Below, one piece after another: positions 27,101 through 35,468 of a stretch of 64,000 nt of DNA. This DNA comes from an uncultured Eggerthella sp. (GTDB lineage: Bacteria; Actinomycetota; Coriobacteriia; Coriobacteriales; Eggerthellaceae). The notes beneath the pieces were generated by a model. The model saw nothing but the letters and a program-made list of their open reading frames with translations, made no database searches and was not told the DNA's origin. A program made the translations under genes and the position numbers. Position 1 is the stretch's first letter. Every line of letters begins with the position of its first letter. The stretch lies in the NCBI GenBank assembly GCA_958431815.1, contig CAUASB010000004.1, positions 118,987 to 182,986 of the forward strand, in the 5' to 3' direction.

Positions 27101-27156
27101 CCAAACGAAGGGAACTCGAAGCGCTTGCTCAGGGTAAAGGCGGCTTGCGTTCGTGA
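24145..27156 (+). CDS. dinG: DnaQ-type exonuclease fused to DinG/XPD-like helicase
   Basis: A 1003-residue protein. Residues 45-215 are a DEDD exonuclease (VVIDTETTGFSF with the catalytic DTE at 51-53, later VAHNANFDRTF and HRADDDV). The helicase half has Walker A EAGTGVGKSMAYLVP, an iron-sulfur cysteine set within CLRHKCPFFGRSC, DEAH box VDEAHGAENEA, and motif VI QAVGRLIRTSSDRG. This is the Gram-positive DinG layout for unwinding and degrading DNA. No ribosome site precedes ATG 24145. The next gene starts within its stop codon. Confidence 0.93.
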   Translation: METQNAEAASRLDTYILENTPQRIRDRYHSLGAYAKEHSFGELDEDVVVIDTETTGFSFNHDELIQIAAARMVHGEIVGWYVTFVNPGKPIPEEVAHLTNISDADVADAPDPDIAVAGLVEFVGSSDVVAHNANFDRTFCTKYPTGEVLKGNCWIDSLDLAKIALPRLTSHRLLDLVRAFGGPDSTHRADDDVAATCLVYRVLLAAVDTMPTPLLRHIADMCDIETWNTERVFKCIAAMKEEEGPYNLRASRKAAVAQASAPLRPDANAPESPFSESEPTERPDVPSLEFATDEEIAEAFSAEGLLGSLYEEYEPREEQREMALAVNHALSTSRNLAVEAGTGVGKSMAYLVPLALAAQKNGITVGVATKTNALLDQLVHKELPLLSKALGITYAPLKGFSHYPCLRKVDGLVNQGPAIIHYRKQEINQAPALAGLLSFVEQSDYDDMDALKIDYRAIPRWRISTKSNECLRHKCPFFGRSCFVHGAREQAQRCDVVVTNHSLLFWDVRFEGGLLPPIRYWAVDEAHGAENEARRALALSVSSESLRSLALRVSGEGTRNVFSRVERSAKAPEEGRKLYESLIAKARTCAGAFAMATEEFCLGVKDLLVFDPRTRSRGYEYFDLWLNDEVRHGDTYRGVVNRARSVYDTLEKLIRACRDIVAYAEQMEDTSSAQRELALVALELREAYEALDEMFFHESDNHVYSVRLNRTKATLDEVFTVQPLDVGKSLNESLYAETRSVVYASATLAVDGQFDAFERAVGFNESDESQADVLKVDSSFDFDANMRVYVPTDMPEPSDPSYLPALESFLIDLHKAQHGSLLTLFTNRREMEQCFDEVHPALKEDDLRLVCQKWGVSVKGLRDDFLKDEHLSLFALKSFWEGFDAPGATLKGVVIPKLPFGLPTDPLSCERQQRDDRAWAHYSLPHAVIEVKQAVGRLIRTSSDRGIVVLADKRLITKYYGKKFLNSLPSKNIVTMPCSDIVAEVSKRRELEALAQGKGGLRS

Positions 27157-28460
27157 TGGCACGCAAGGACAGGCACCATGGTCGTGGGCTTGGTCGGAAA
27201 GAGAAGCAGTTTCTTCACCTGAAGGAGTTTTCCCAGGGAAGGCCCAACGAGCTTTCCCTGAACGTGCTTGAGCAGAAAGCTGCTGCCCAGGACGACCCGT
27301 CCCGAAGCGCTAAGTGGCGGATGCCCAGCTTTGGGAAGGGCTCGTCTTCAGAAGAGCAGAAGGCGCAACGACCCGAGAAACGTTCCGAAAAGTCGGCAAA
27401 ACCAAGCAGGGCCTCTTCGCGCAAGAAAGAGACCAGAAGCGCCCACGCTAAGAAGTCGGTTGCCCGAAAGCCCCAGGCCTCTGAGCGCAAGCCGTTTCTC
27501 GGAGCCGATTCTCAGGAAGAGATTGCCCGCCGCAAGCAGCGCCGTAAGTGGTATCGCCGCTTCAGTATTGCCGTGGTAACTGTTGCCTGTCTTTGCGCAA
27601 TTGGTGTGGGCGGCTATTGGGCCTATCAGCAATACGAGCGCCTGAGCACCAGCGTGGGGGTACTTCATGAAGCGTGCAGCCTTATCGAGCAGAGCGACAA
27701 GACTACCGTTGCTATTGATGAGTACTTCCAAGATGCGTTCGGCGACGACACCGTTTCACAGGCACAAACCTTAAGTGCTGCTATTCCCGATGCAAAAGAT
27801 CAGCTTGAGTCTGCCCGTGTGTATGCCCAGAAAGCTGAAAGCGAGCTCGATGGCTCCCAACGAGATAAGGAGGCGGCGCAACGCACATTGAATGCAGTGG
27901 CAACGCGCGAGTCTCTTCTTGATGTTGCCGATCAGCGCATGAAGGAAGATATTGCGGCGAAGCAGGGCATCGATGCGATGAACGAGGCATGGAGCTGCGT
28001 TCAAGAGGGCAACGCCCTGATGGCTCAGTCGGCCACGGTTGTTTCAGATACCAATGCTGAAAATGTTGCGAAGTCGACGGAATTCACCACATCGGCGCAG
28101 AGTCAATTTAACAAGGCGAAAGATGCCATTGAAAAAGCGAAGGGTTTTTGCCCAACCGCCAACTACGATGCTTCGCTTGCGTACATTGACAAACGCATCA
28201 CTGCCACCAATGAAGCGCTTGCTTCGAATGCTGCGATTTTGATTCAGGATAAAAGCACGGCCGAGGCCCATAACGATGCCTACAACAAAGCCGACCAAGA
28301 GGCGGTTGATATGGCAAAGGCTTTGCCGAAGCAATTCAGCCAACCGGTGATCGATGTCTATTCGGATGCGACGGCCGATTTGGTGTCGCGTTACGAGTCG
28401 TTGCGAGCCGATGCGGCTTCGAACGATGCCTACCTTCGTGAGTATCTTGGTCAGAATTAA
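27156..28460 (+). CDS. Hypothetical single-pass membrane protein with coiled-coil exterior
   Basis: A 434-residue protein of unknown function, starting at ATG 27156, which overlaps the helicase TGA by one base (translational coupling). Residues 1-130 are extremely basic (Lys/Arg/Ser with KKETRSAHAKK) and likely bind nucleic acid or phospholipid on the cytoplasmic side. A transmembrane segment spans about 136-158. The remaining 270 residues are helical and Ala/Glu/Asp/Lys-rich with heptad-like spacing, and likely face outward. A parS and a terminator follow. Confidence 0.8.
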   Translation: MARKDRHHGRGLGRKEKQFLHLKEFSQGRPNELSLNVLEQKAAAQDDPSRSAKWRMPSFGKGSSSEEQKAQRPEKRSEKSAKPSRASSRKKETRSAHAKKSVARKPQASERKPFLGADSQEEIARRKQRRKWYRRFSIAVVTVACLCAIGVGGYWAYQQYERLSTSVGVLHEACSLIEQSDKTTVAIDEYFQDAFGDDTVSQAQTLSAAIPDAKDQLESARVYAQKAESELDGSQRDKEAAQRTLNAVATRESLLDVADQRMKEDIAAKQGIDAMNEAWSCVQEGNALMAQSATVVSDTNAENVAKSTEFTTSAQSQFNKAKDAIEKAKGFCPTANYDASLAYIDKRITATNEALASNAAILIQDKSTAEAHNDAYNKADQEAVDMAKALPKQFSQPVIDVYSDATADLVSRYESLRADAASNDAYLREYLGQN

Positions 28461-28467
28461 TACGGAG

Positions 28468-28483
28468 TGTTTCACGTGAAACC
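28468..28483. other. parS site 5
   Basis: TGTTTCACGTGAAACC, one mismatch from consensus, eight bases after the preceding stop codon. Its last bases form the first arm of the terminator. Confidence 0.9.
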
Positions 28484-28514
28484 CTGCCTTTTCAGAAGAA
28501 GGGCAGGGTTTTGC
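28480..28514 (+). terminator. Terminator overlapping parS site 5
   Basis: AACCCTGCC (28480-28488) pairs with GGCAGGGTT (28502-28510), followed by TTGCTTT. Confidence 0.8.
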
Positions 28515-28671
28515 TTTGCTGGAAACGCTACTTTGCCCTGATATTGGAACTGCGCAGGTGAACAAACCGCGCAGCTTCAGGCGAATCGAATTAAATGACG
28601 TATACTTGTACAGTCTATATCCATGTCAATCGCTACTTACTTATACAAGCGTGGAAACAAAGGGGCTCTCC

Positions 28672-31600
28672 ATGGCTGAAATAATTGATGATATTGCCTA
28701 TTTGACACAAGAAATAGGTCCGCATCCTGCTGGCACTGAAGAAGAGCAGCGGGCGGCACTGTACCTTGCCGACCAGATGCAGAAGGAGGCAGGTTTCGCA
28801 ACGGTAGTTGAAGACTTCCAGTGCGTAACCAACGACCAGCTTCCTGCCATCATCTGCTTTGCGGTGGCGTTCCTCGCGGCTGTTCTTTCTATCGTTATTC
28901 CCTCTCTTAACATTCTGTGGTTGCTGCTTTCGATTGTTGCGGCGGCTTTGTACGGAATGGAGATTACGGGCCGCTCTGTTCTCTCGCGTTTATTCAGGAC
29001 CGGTGCAAGCCAGAATGTGGTGGCGAAATATCAGCCCACCCCTGCAAACGGAGCAAATGCCCGTCGTCGCAAGGTGATCCTGGTTGCAAATTACGATAGC
29101 GGCAAAGTGCTCGCAGAGGAAAAGCCCCCCTTTGCGGCAATGCTTCCTATCTTGCAGAAGGCAAGCGCGGTAGCTTTCGCGGTTTCTGCGGTTGTCCTTT
29201 TGCTGCGCACTACGGTATTCGCTGCTGATACCGGTGCTATGTCTTCGATTCTCACGTTCCTGTTGGTTGTCTGCGCACTTCTTTTTGCGCTTCCGTTGGT
29301 TCGTTCCGTTCTTCACATCGTTGCTCCCTTTAACCAGTCGGCAAACAACAATGCGTCGGGTGTTTCCGTTCTTTTGGATGTTGCTCGCAAGGTGGGCAAT
29401 GGCCTTGTTAGCCAGGAAGAGGCTATGGAACGCGGCGCCGAAGAAGGCAGCCAAGTTCATGGCGAGACTGCCGCGCGTGCTGCTGGCGTAGTTCCTGAAG
29501 GTGCTTCCCTCGAGTACGAAACTGAAATGTCTCCGCAGGAATCGCTTGCTGCGGCAAAGGCTGCCATCGCTGCATTGACGGGCAAGCCGGTTGCCGACAA
29601 GGTTCCCGTTACCGATATTTCTTCCCGTTTGGTAAAGGGCGGCGGCCTTGTCGCCGAAGACGAAGATGCTGTTTCGGGCGTTCATTTCGAGGTAGGCAAG
29701 CAGCCGGAGCGCCAGAAGCCCACCAACCCCTTGGCACGCACTATGGTTTCTTCTGCCCTCGATGATGAGGAAAAGAGAGAGAAGGCATCTGACGAGGTCA
29801 AAGAGACCATCACGCCGAAAGAACAAGTTGAAAAGAAACAGGCTGCTGAAGCCGCCGCCGCTGCGGCAGCGCAGGCTGCCCGCCCTGCTCCTGTGAGCGA
29901 AGCCCCTCGCAGCCAGGCAGGCGACGCTCCCTCTTGGGCAAAGGTTGCTCAGGAAAAGGCGCGTGCCAACAAGCCCGACACGGGCACGGCCCCGAAGGTG
30001 AGCCGTTCGCGCTACGCTGATACGCCTGCTGCCCGCTTGATGGAGCATCACGCTTCGAACCCCTACGCAAGCCCGGTTTCCGTTCCTGAGCCCGAGCCGG
30101 TTCAGTCCGAGCTTTCTTCTAAAGTTCAGGCGCTGCAGAACTCCATTGAATCGTTCGGTTCAGCACGTCCTGCCGCAAACGAGACTCCTGCTCCGGCGCC
30201 TGCTTTCGAGGCAGTGCCCGAAAACGATAATTCTCCTATCGAGCCTGAGGCTTCCGCTCCTGCTCCTGCTGCAGCTCCTTCGCCCGATATCTTTGCGCGC
30301 CGTCCTGCGCCGAAGCCTATTGCCGCTCCTGCGCCGTGGCTGCAACAAGAGCCTGAAACGCCAGCACCCGTTGAGCAGCAGCCTGCTCCCGAGCCGAAAT
30401 TCGAGCCGCAGCCTGCAGCTGAGCCGGTAGCGCAGCCTGAGGTTCAGCCCGTTGTTTACCCGGTGGCTCAACCTGATCTGGTTGCACAGCCCGAGCCCGC
30501 TCCTGCTCCGGTGTCGCATGAGGCATTGTATGAAGCGGCAATGGAGGAAGTTGACGAGCTGGCACATCAGGAAGCAGCCGCTGAAAAGCTTTCTTCTGCC
30601 AGTGTTGCTCCGGCCGAACCTGCTTCCGTTGCAGATCCGGAGCCTATTTCGGCTCCCGTTGCGGAATCCGCCCCAGAGCCCGAGGCTCCCGCAAAGCCCG
30701 CACCTGCAGCAGCGGCAGAGCACCGCAAGCCTTCGCCACGTCCTACGGTGCGTCACTCCCAGAGGCTTCACCGCTCTATGCCCCATATGCATGAGGTTGA
30801 AGAACTTGAGGACGAGGCTGTATCGGGCACTGCTCCCATGGAGCCGGTGGAAGCTTCACCTGAGGCTACTGGCGAGCTTCCTGTGGCTCACCGCCAAGAG
30901 CAGGAAGCCGAGGCTACCGAACATACTTCGCATACCGGTTCTTTCGGTGAGTTCCTGAACAACGCTATGCACTCCGGCGCCGAAAAGGCATCGAAGATGC
31001 AGCACACGTTTGCCTCTCGCTTGAAGTCGATCACTTCGCGCAAGCCTTCGTCCGAAGCCGAGGAAGACTATGCGCCAATTGAAGAGGCTCCGCACGATTC
31101 CTCTTATCCTGAGGTTGATGCGCCGTATGCTGATGAATCGTTTGAGGAGCAGCCTCAGTACGATGAACTGGAACCAGCAGCAGATGATCAGGCTTACCAG
31201 GAAGAATATGTAGAAGAGCCGGCACCCGCCTCGCCGAGCGCAACCACTTCTATTTCTCCGATAGACGTATCGCAGTTCATGGATACCGAAGAATTTGATG
31301 ACGAAGAAGCGCCGATTCACCGTATTGATGAAAACGTTGAGCAGGCAGCGGTTTCTTATCGCGAGGTCGATAATAGTTACGCTGTCGACGAACAGGGCGA
31401 AGACGTTTACGGCGCTGATGAATCGTATGCATACGCTTACGACGAAGAGGCATATTACGGTGGGTATCAGGACCCTGCCGCCGAAAAGACGGCTCCGCAG
31501 CCTGCCGTTGCTTCGCCTATCGTCGGAATGGACGAAATGGTTTCCTCTCCTGTTTCCGACGAGCAGAACCAGTCTGAGCCTGCACATCAGGTGATTGTCC

Positions 31601-32856
31601 TTCCCGATGTAACTTCTACGCGCAGCGCATCGGGTGAAAACATGCGTCAGCGTGCGCCGATGGCCGACGTGAACGAGGGAACGGCAACGGGTGGCAAATC
31701 TTTGCTTTCGAACATGCTTCCGCGCATTGACGGCAATACGGGCTCTTTTGCTTCTGCGCCTGCTGCCCGTAACCTTAACTTGCCTAATTTCGACACGGGT
31801 TCCCAGTCAGCGGTGTCGGCAACTGGTTCGTTCTCTACCGTTGGCGGCACGGGCTCATTTGCTCCCGTTGGCGACGAGCTCGTTTCCGATATCGCGCCGG
31901 AGGATCGCTATATCGATGATGCGGACGACTCCGCCTACGATGAGGAATACACCGAAACCGGTGCCTTTGCCGGCCCTGGTTACGTTGATATGCCTAAATC
32001 GCGTGCCGGCCGTTTGTTTGACCGCTTCCGCAGGAAGGGTAAGAAGCGTAAGCACGAAGAAGAGGTATCGGTAAACGAATGGGTCGATGTCGACGAAGAG
32101 TACAACGCACGAAGCGTTGGCAAGGCCCGTGGCGATTGGTCGAGCTTCCGTGACGAGCAGGAAGACCAGGGCGATTTCGTCGACGTTGACTATACGGAGG
32201 GCAACAACCGTCGTGGTTGGCATGGTGGTGCCTTCTCGCTGAACCGTTTGCGCAAGGGTGAGGAAGCCCAGCAAGATGAGGCCTATCAGGACGATGCTGC
32301 GATAGATAACGGCGGGTATGTCGATCAGAGCCCTGCATTGCGCATCGATGGCGACGGCGATACGGCAGAGCAGATTAACCGCGAACTGAAGAAGCTTCAG
32401 GATTTCCGCCATCCCGACATTGATACGGAAGTCTGGTTCGTTGGTCTAGGTGCTGAACAGTATTCCCATTCCGGCATTAATGCGTTCCTCGAAGAGCATG
32501 CCGACGAAATGAAGGGCGCTATTGTCATCAACCTTGAGGCGTTAGGTGCCGGCGGGCTTTCTTGCATTGAGCAAGAGGGTGCCTTCAAGCCGTACAAGAT
32601 TTCTTCGCGCTTGAAGCGCGTTCTGCGTCAGGCAAGCGAACGTTCAGGGGTTAGCTACCATACCGACCGCATTGTTTCACGTGAAACGCCTGCATCGATT
32701 GCGATGGCACAGGGAATTCAGGCTGTGACTATCGCTGGCATGGCAGAGGGCAATACCGCCCTGTACTCAGCAGATAACGACATCATCGAGAACATCGATC
32801 CTAAGTCGCTTGACGAAGCATCTGATTTCGTAATGGCTATCCTGAAGAGCATTTAG
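28672..32856 (+). CDS. Giant membrane protein: M28-like peptidase fold without zinc ligands, split by a ~1000-residue disordered insert
   Basis: 1394 residues, ATG 28672 behind AAAGGGGCTC. Residues 1-50 (IAYLTQEIGPHPAGTEEEQRAA) match the M28 N-terminus. Hydrophobic segments lie at about 59-97, 162-183 and 190-212. VILVANYDSG (135-144) and NNNASGVSVLLDVAR (225-239) align to the metal-binding strands, but His and Asp are replaced by Asn140 and Asn226. Residues about 240-1230 are Ala/Pro/Glu/Asp-rich and disordered, with a basic patch (FRRKGKKRKHEEE). The C-terminal 160 residues complete the fold: FVGLGAEQYSHSG (EE to EQ), NLEALG (D to E) and ALYSADNDIIENID (His missing). It is probably non-catalytic. 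A parS lies within the 3' part. Confidence 0.85.
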   Translation: MAEIIDDIAYLTQEIGPHPAGTEEEQRAALYLADQMQKEAGFATVVEDFQCVTNDQLPAIICFAVAFLAAVLSIVIPSLNILWLLLSIVAAALYGMEITGRSVLSRLFRTGASQNVVAKYQPTPANGANARRRKVILVANYDSGKVLAEEKPPFAAMLPILQKASAVAFAVSAVVLLLRTTVFAADTGAMSSILTFLLVVCALLFALPLVRSVLHIVAPFNQSANNNASGVSVLLDVARKVGNGLVSQEEAMERGAEEGSQVHGETAARAAGVVPEGASLEYETEMSPQESLAAAKAAIAALTGKPVADKVPVTDISSRLVKGGGLVAEDEDAVSGVHFEVGKQPERQKPTNPLARTMVSSALDDEEKREKASDEVKETITPKEQVEKKQAAEAAAAAAAQAARPAPVSEAPRSQAGDAPSWAKVAQEKARANKPDTGTAPKVSRSRYADTPAARLMEHHASNPYASPVSVPEPEPVQSELSSKVQALQNSIESFGSARPAANETPAPAPAFEAVPENDNSPIEPEASAPAPAAAPSPDIFARRPAPKPIAAPAPWLQQEPETPAPVEQQPAPEPKFEPQPAAEPVAQPEVQPVVYPVAQPDLVAQPEPAPAPVSHEALYEAAMEEVDELAHQEAAAEKLSSASVAPAEPASVADPEPISAPVAESAPEPEAPAKPAPAAAAEHRKPSPRPTVRHSQRLHRSMPHMHEVEELEDEAVSGTAPMEPVEASPEATGELPVAHRQEQEAEATEHTSHTGSFGEFLNNAMHSGAEKASKMQHTFASRLKSITSRKPSSEAEEDYAPIEEAPHDSSYPEVDAPYADESFEEQPQYDELEPAADDQAYQEEYVEEPAPASPSATTSISPIDVSQFMDTEEFDDEEAPIHRIDENVEQAAVSYREVDNSYAVDEQGEDVYGADESYAYAYDEEAYYGGYQDPAAEKTAPQPAVASPIVGMDEMVSSPVSDEQNQSEPAHQVIVLPDVTSTRSASGENMRQRAPMADVNEGTATGGKSLLSNMLPRIDGNTGSFASAPAARNLNLPNFDTGSQSAVSATGSFSTVGGTGSFAPVGDELVSDIAPEDRYIDDADDSAYDEEYTETGAFAGPGYVDMPKSRAGRLFDRFRRKGKKRKHEEEVSVNEWVDVDEEYNARSVGKARGDWSSFRDEQEDQGDFVDVDYTEGNNRRGWHGGAFSLNRLRKGEEAQQDEAYQDDAAIDNGGYVDQSPALRIDGDGDTAEQINRELKKLQDFRHPDIDTEVWFVGLGAEQYSHSGINAFLEEHADEMKGAIVINLEALGAGGLSCIEQEGAFKPYKISSRLKRVLRQASERSGVSYHTDRIVSRETPASIAMAQGIQAVTIAGMAEGNTALYSADNDIIENIDPKSLDEASDFVMAILKSI
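32673..32688. other. parS site 6 inside the M28-like gene
   Basis: TGTTTCACGTGAAACG, encoding IVSRET in the protein, one mismatch from consensus. Confidence 0.9.
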
Positions 32857-32871
32857 TTCCAACGGTAAAAG

Positions 32872-32908
32872 AAAAGGCCCAGGAGTTACATCCTGGGCCT
32901 TTTTTTTT
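32872..32908 (+). terminator. Terminator of the M28-like gene
   Basis: AAAAGGCCCAGGA (32872-32884) pairs with 32891-32903 and runs into nine or more T. Confidence 0.95.
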
Positions 32909-32940
32909 GTGTGTCTGGGGGTATTTGACTGGCTTGTTTT

Positions 32941-32970
32941 CTTCGTTTGTTTCACGTGAAACAAACGAAG
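32941..32970. other. parS site 7, 30-bp perfect palindrome
   Basis: The consensus TGTTTCACGTGAAACA (32948-32963) is extended to a perfect 30-base palindrome by CTTCGTT and AACGAAG arms. It lies between two convergent genes, 260 bases from site 6. Confidence 0.95.
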
Positions 32971-33033
32971 AAAATCGGAGCGAGGAACATATCTAGGCAG
33001 TAAGACCGTGTGTTCTTTACGCTTTGAAAAACG

Positions 33034-33990
33034 CTACGACCATAAGGGGATACGCTTCAAGACAAGAGCTTCGCCATCGCGGTTGGATGAGGCGCAGGCC
33101 TGTGCAAAGGGCTTGTTTTGCGGGTCTAGGCATTCGTCAAGAGGCACGGAAACCGGATGAAACAAGATCTCCAGTGGCCTATGCTGACGTGCTGCCTCTG
33201 CTTCGAAGGCTCCAAGGAGTGGCGGGTCGAACCGATGCATTGCCCCCGAAAGAGCAACACCGCAGAACAACGGAGCAATTTTCGAAGTGCTACATTCCCA
33301 GGGAACCGCATTAACGGGACATTTTTTCCAAAGCAGATCGATGAGAAACACCTTGGCGCGGTTTGCGAGGGGGACAGTTACCCTCCCTTCAGACGAGCCT
33401 TTGCCTACCGCCGCTTTGCTTGTTTGCGCTTGAGCGGCGCGATAGACAGTCAAAGGATCAAGAGGCGCGCGAAGCGTGCGAACAAGACATCCCTCTTCGG
33501 CAAGAGCCTGTGTGAGCGCTTCAAACACGAGCGGAATTGCATGGGTGTGCTGGTGGCTGTCGATGCAAATCCTTTCTTTCATGGCAGGGAATGCATTGAC
33601 GAATTTTCTGATTTGGCTTTGGCACTCAAGGGTTATTTGAGCCTTTGCTTCCGCTCGGTGGATTCCTTTGCCCAGGGCTAAGAGCCCTAGAAAATCTCGG
33701 CGGAACATCCCCTGTTCGTTAACGAGCAGGGGAATGCGGGCAGGTTCGGAAACGCAAGGGCCTTCGACTAGATTAAGATGAAGGCATATGCGTACCTTTT
33801 CATTGTTGGAAAAGGGGAGAAGCAGCGTTGAAGATTCGGGGAAAACGGGGCTATTCGTAAAGATGCTCAGACTGTTAAGGGCACCCGTTTTGTTGCAAGC
33901 GGAGCTAAGCGACAGAATATCGCGAGCCTGCTTTGTCGTTATACCGAAATCATCGGCATGGAAATACGTTTTAGCCAGCAAATTCTGCAC
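33034..33990 (-). CDS. YdjC/ChbG family carbohydrate deacetylase
   Basis: A 318-residue metal-dependent deacetylase of the YdjC fold. It shows FHADDFGIT (metal-binding Asp pair near the N-terminus), ICLHLNLVEGP (His in the second strand), and DSHQHTHAIP (metal and catalytic His). Members remove N-acetyl groups from chitooligosaccharides or from lipid-linked sugars such as HpnK substrates. The start is GTG 33990 with GAGAG upstream. The neighbouring rightward glycosyltransferase pair hints at a shared glycolipid or cell-surface pathway, as an inference from proximity only. Confidence 0.88.
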   Translation of the reverse strand: MQNLLAKTYFHADDFGITTKQARDILSLSSACNKTGALNSLSIFTNSPVFPESSTLLLPFSNNEKVRICLHLNLVEGPCVSEPARIPLLVNEQGMFRRDFLGLLALGKGIHRAEAKAQITLECQSQIRKFVNAFPAMKERICIDSHQHTHAIPLVFEALTQALAEEGCLVRTLRAPLDPLTVYRAAQAQTSKAAVGKGSSEGRVTVPLANRAKVFLIDLLWKKCPVNAVPWECSTSKIAPLFCGVALSGAMHRFDPPLLGAFEAEAARQHRPLEILFHPVSVPLDECLDPQNKPFAQACASSNRDGEALVLKRIPLWS

Positions 33991-34277
33991 AGTTACTCTC
34001 TTTCGCGTTTCATTTCGGCGATAGATCGACGATTTCTGATTTTGAAATCGCGCATGGTGGCATTATGACTTCATTTCAACAAAAAAGAAAAAAATAGAGA
34101 ATAGAGCTTTTTGCAAAGAGGGGATAAGTGTAATTTGAATAAGAAGGATTTAGGTTCAACTGACGTCCCTTGCTTTGGAAGGACGGTATCAAATGAGGGG
34201 CGGTATTTGGCGAATCGTGTGGCAGGCAATCGGCGGAGAGGAGAGGAAAGCGTCAAGCGGGCGTTTTCTTATACAGC
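33991..34277. other. Divergent intergenic region
   Basis: 286 bases between the deacetylase and the glycosyltransferase operon. It contains an A-rich tract (34078-34096) and a possible GGGGATAAG ribosome-like site near 34120 with no convincing gene behind it. I see no conserved element. Confidence 0.5.
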
Positions 34278-35468
34278 ATGGATTTCTCGTTGGTGATTCC
34301 CTGTTATAACGAGGCAGATAATGTTGCTCAATTTTTACACGTAGCAACAACGTGCCTTGATGCCGAAGACCTTGATTACGAGTTGGTATTTGTCGACGAT
34401 GGCAGCGCTGATGAAACGATCTCTGCTCTTGAGTCTGCAATCGAGGCGTATCGGAACGCAATCGAAAAAGAGGCCCAACCGAGCCAGGCATCCTTCAAGA
34501 TCATTGAGCTTTCCCGAAACTTCGGCAAAGAATCTGCGCTGTATGCCGGTCTTGAGCATACGACGGGCCAGTGTGTAGGTTTCATCGACGCCGATTTGCA
34601 GCAAGACCCTTCAGTTGCGCTGAAAATGTATCGCATGTTGCAAAGCAATTCCGATATAGACAGCGTTGCTGCGGCACCTGCTCGCCGTCGTGAATCGGCA
34701 TTTCTCCGCGTTTGCAAAGAAACGTTTTATCGTGTCTTCAACGGCGTATCCAATACCAAGTTGCTGGCAAACGTCAGCGACTTTCGCGTATTTAGGCGCT
34801 CTGTGGCAGATACGCTTCTGGAAATGCATGAGCAGTATCGTTTTTCCAAAGGCTTGTTTTCGTGGGCAGGTTTTAAGACCGAGGTTATTGAATACGAGGT
34901 AAAGGAGCGCTTTTCGGGCGAAAGCCGATGGACGTTCAAGGGCCTTTCCTCTTACGCCTGGAATGGCGTCCTTTCGTTTTCAACCTGTCCGCTTTCGTTT
35001 GTTTCCCTTTTAGGCGTGCTGCTTTTCTTTGGCGGTATCATCGGCGCCCTTTATTTAGCAATTGCGGCACTTGCCTTGCAGCAGACGTATCCTTTGCTGG
35101 TTCCCGTTCTGGATGCGGTGGTTTTCCTTGCTGGCATACAGCTTTTGTCTCTTGGTGTGGTGGGGGAATATTCGGCTCGCAGCTATATCGAAAGCAAACA
35201 GCGTCCTGTGTATGTGGCGCGCAAGGAAATCGACTATCCCTCGCAAACCGAAGCCCGTCCTTCTTTGAGCGTGCTTTTGGGTCGCAACCGCAGTAGCGCA
35301 GCGCGCTCTTCGGCTTCTCAGGCTAGCGAAGAGCGCATAGCTTCGCTGCGCGTGTATTCGGCATCGTCTAACGGAACGTATGGGCCGAAGGCCGCCGACT
35401 CTTCCGCAGGGGAACACACTCCCGATATCCATGTTGTGATTGGCGGGAAGCCGGCGGGCAAACACTGA
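34278..35468 (+). CDS. Family 2 glycosyltransferase, polyprenol-phosphate type (GtrB/DPM1-like)
   Basis: A 396-residue protein. The GT2 catalytic domain (1-230) carries SLVIPCYNEADNV, VFVDDGSADET, the metal-binding DXD as FIDADLQQDP, and SDFRVFRRSV, as in enzymes making polyprenyl-phosphate sugars. Two transmembrane segments follow (FVSLLGVLLFFGGIIGALYL and a second near residue 285). The last 90 residues are Ser/Ala-rich and likely disordered. The ribosome site before ATG 34278 is weak. Its stop overlaps the next start (ATGA). It probably makes the lipid-linked sugar donor used by the following enzyme. Confidence 0.9.
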   Translation: MDFSLVIPCYNEADNVAQFLHVATTCLDAEDLDYELVFVDDGSADETISALESAIEAYRNAIEKEAQPSQASFKIIELSRNFGKESALYAGLEHTTGQCVGFIDADLQQDPSVALKMYRMLQSNSDIDSVAAAPARRRESAFLRVCKETFYRVFNGVSNTKLLANVSDFRVFRRSVADTLLEMHEQYRFSKGLFSWAGFKTEVIEYEVKERFSGESRWTFKGLSSYAWNGVLSFSTCPLSFVSLLGVLLFFGGIIGALYLAIAALALQQTYPLLVPVLDAVVFLAGIQLLSLGVVGEYSARSYIESKQRPVYVARKEIDYPSQTEARPSLSVLLGRNRSSAARSSASQASEERIASLRVYSASSNGTYGPKAADSSAGEHTPDIHVVIGGKPAGKH

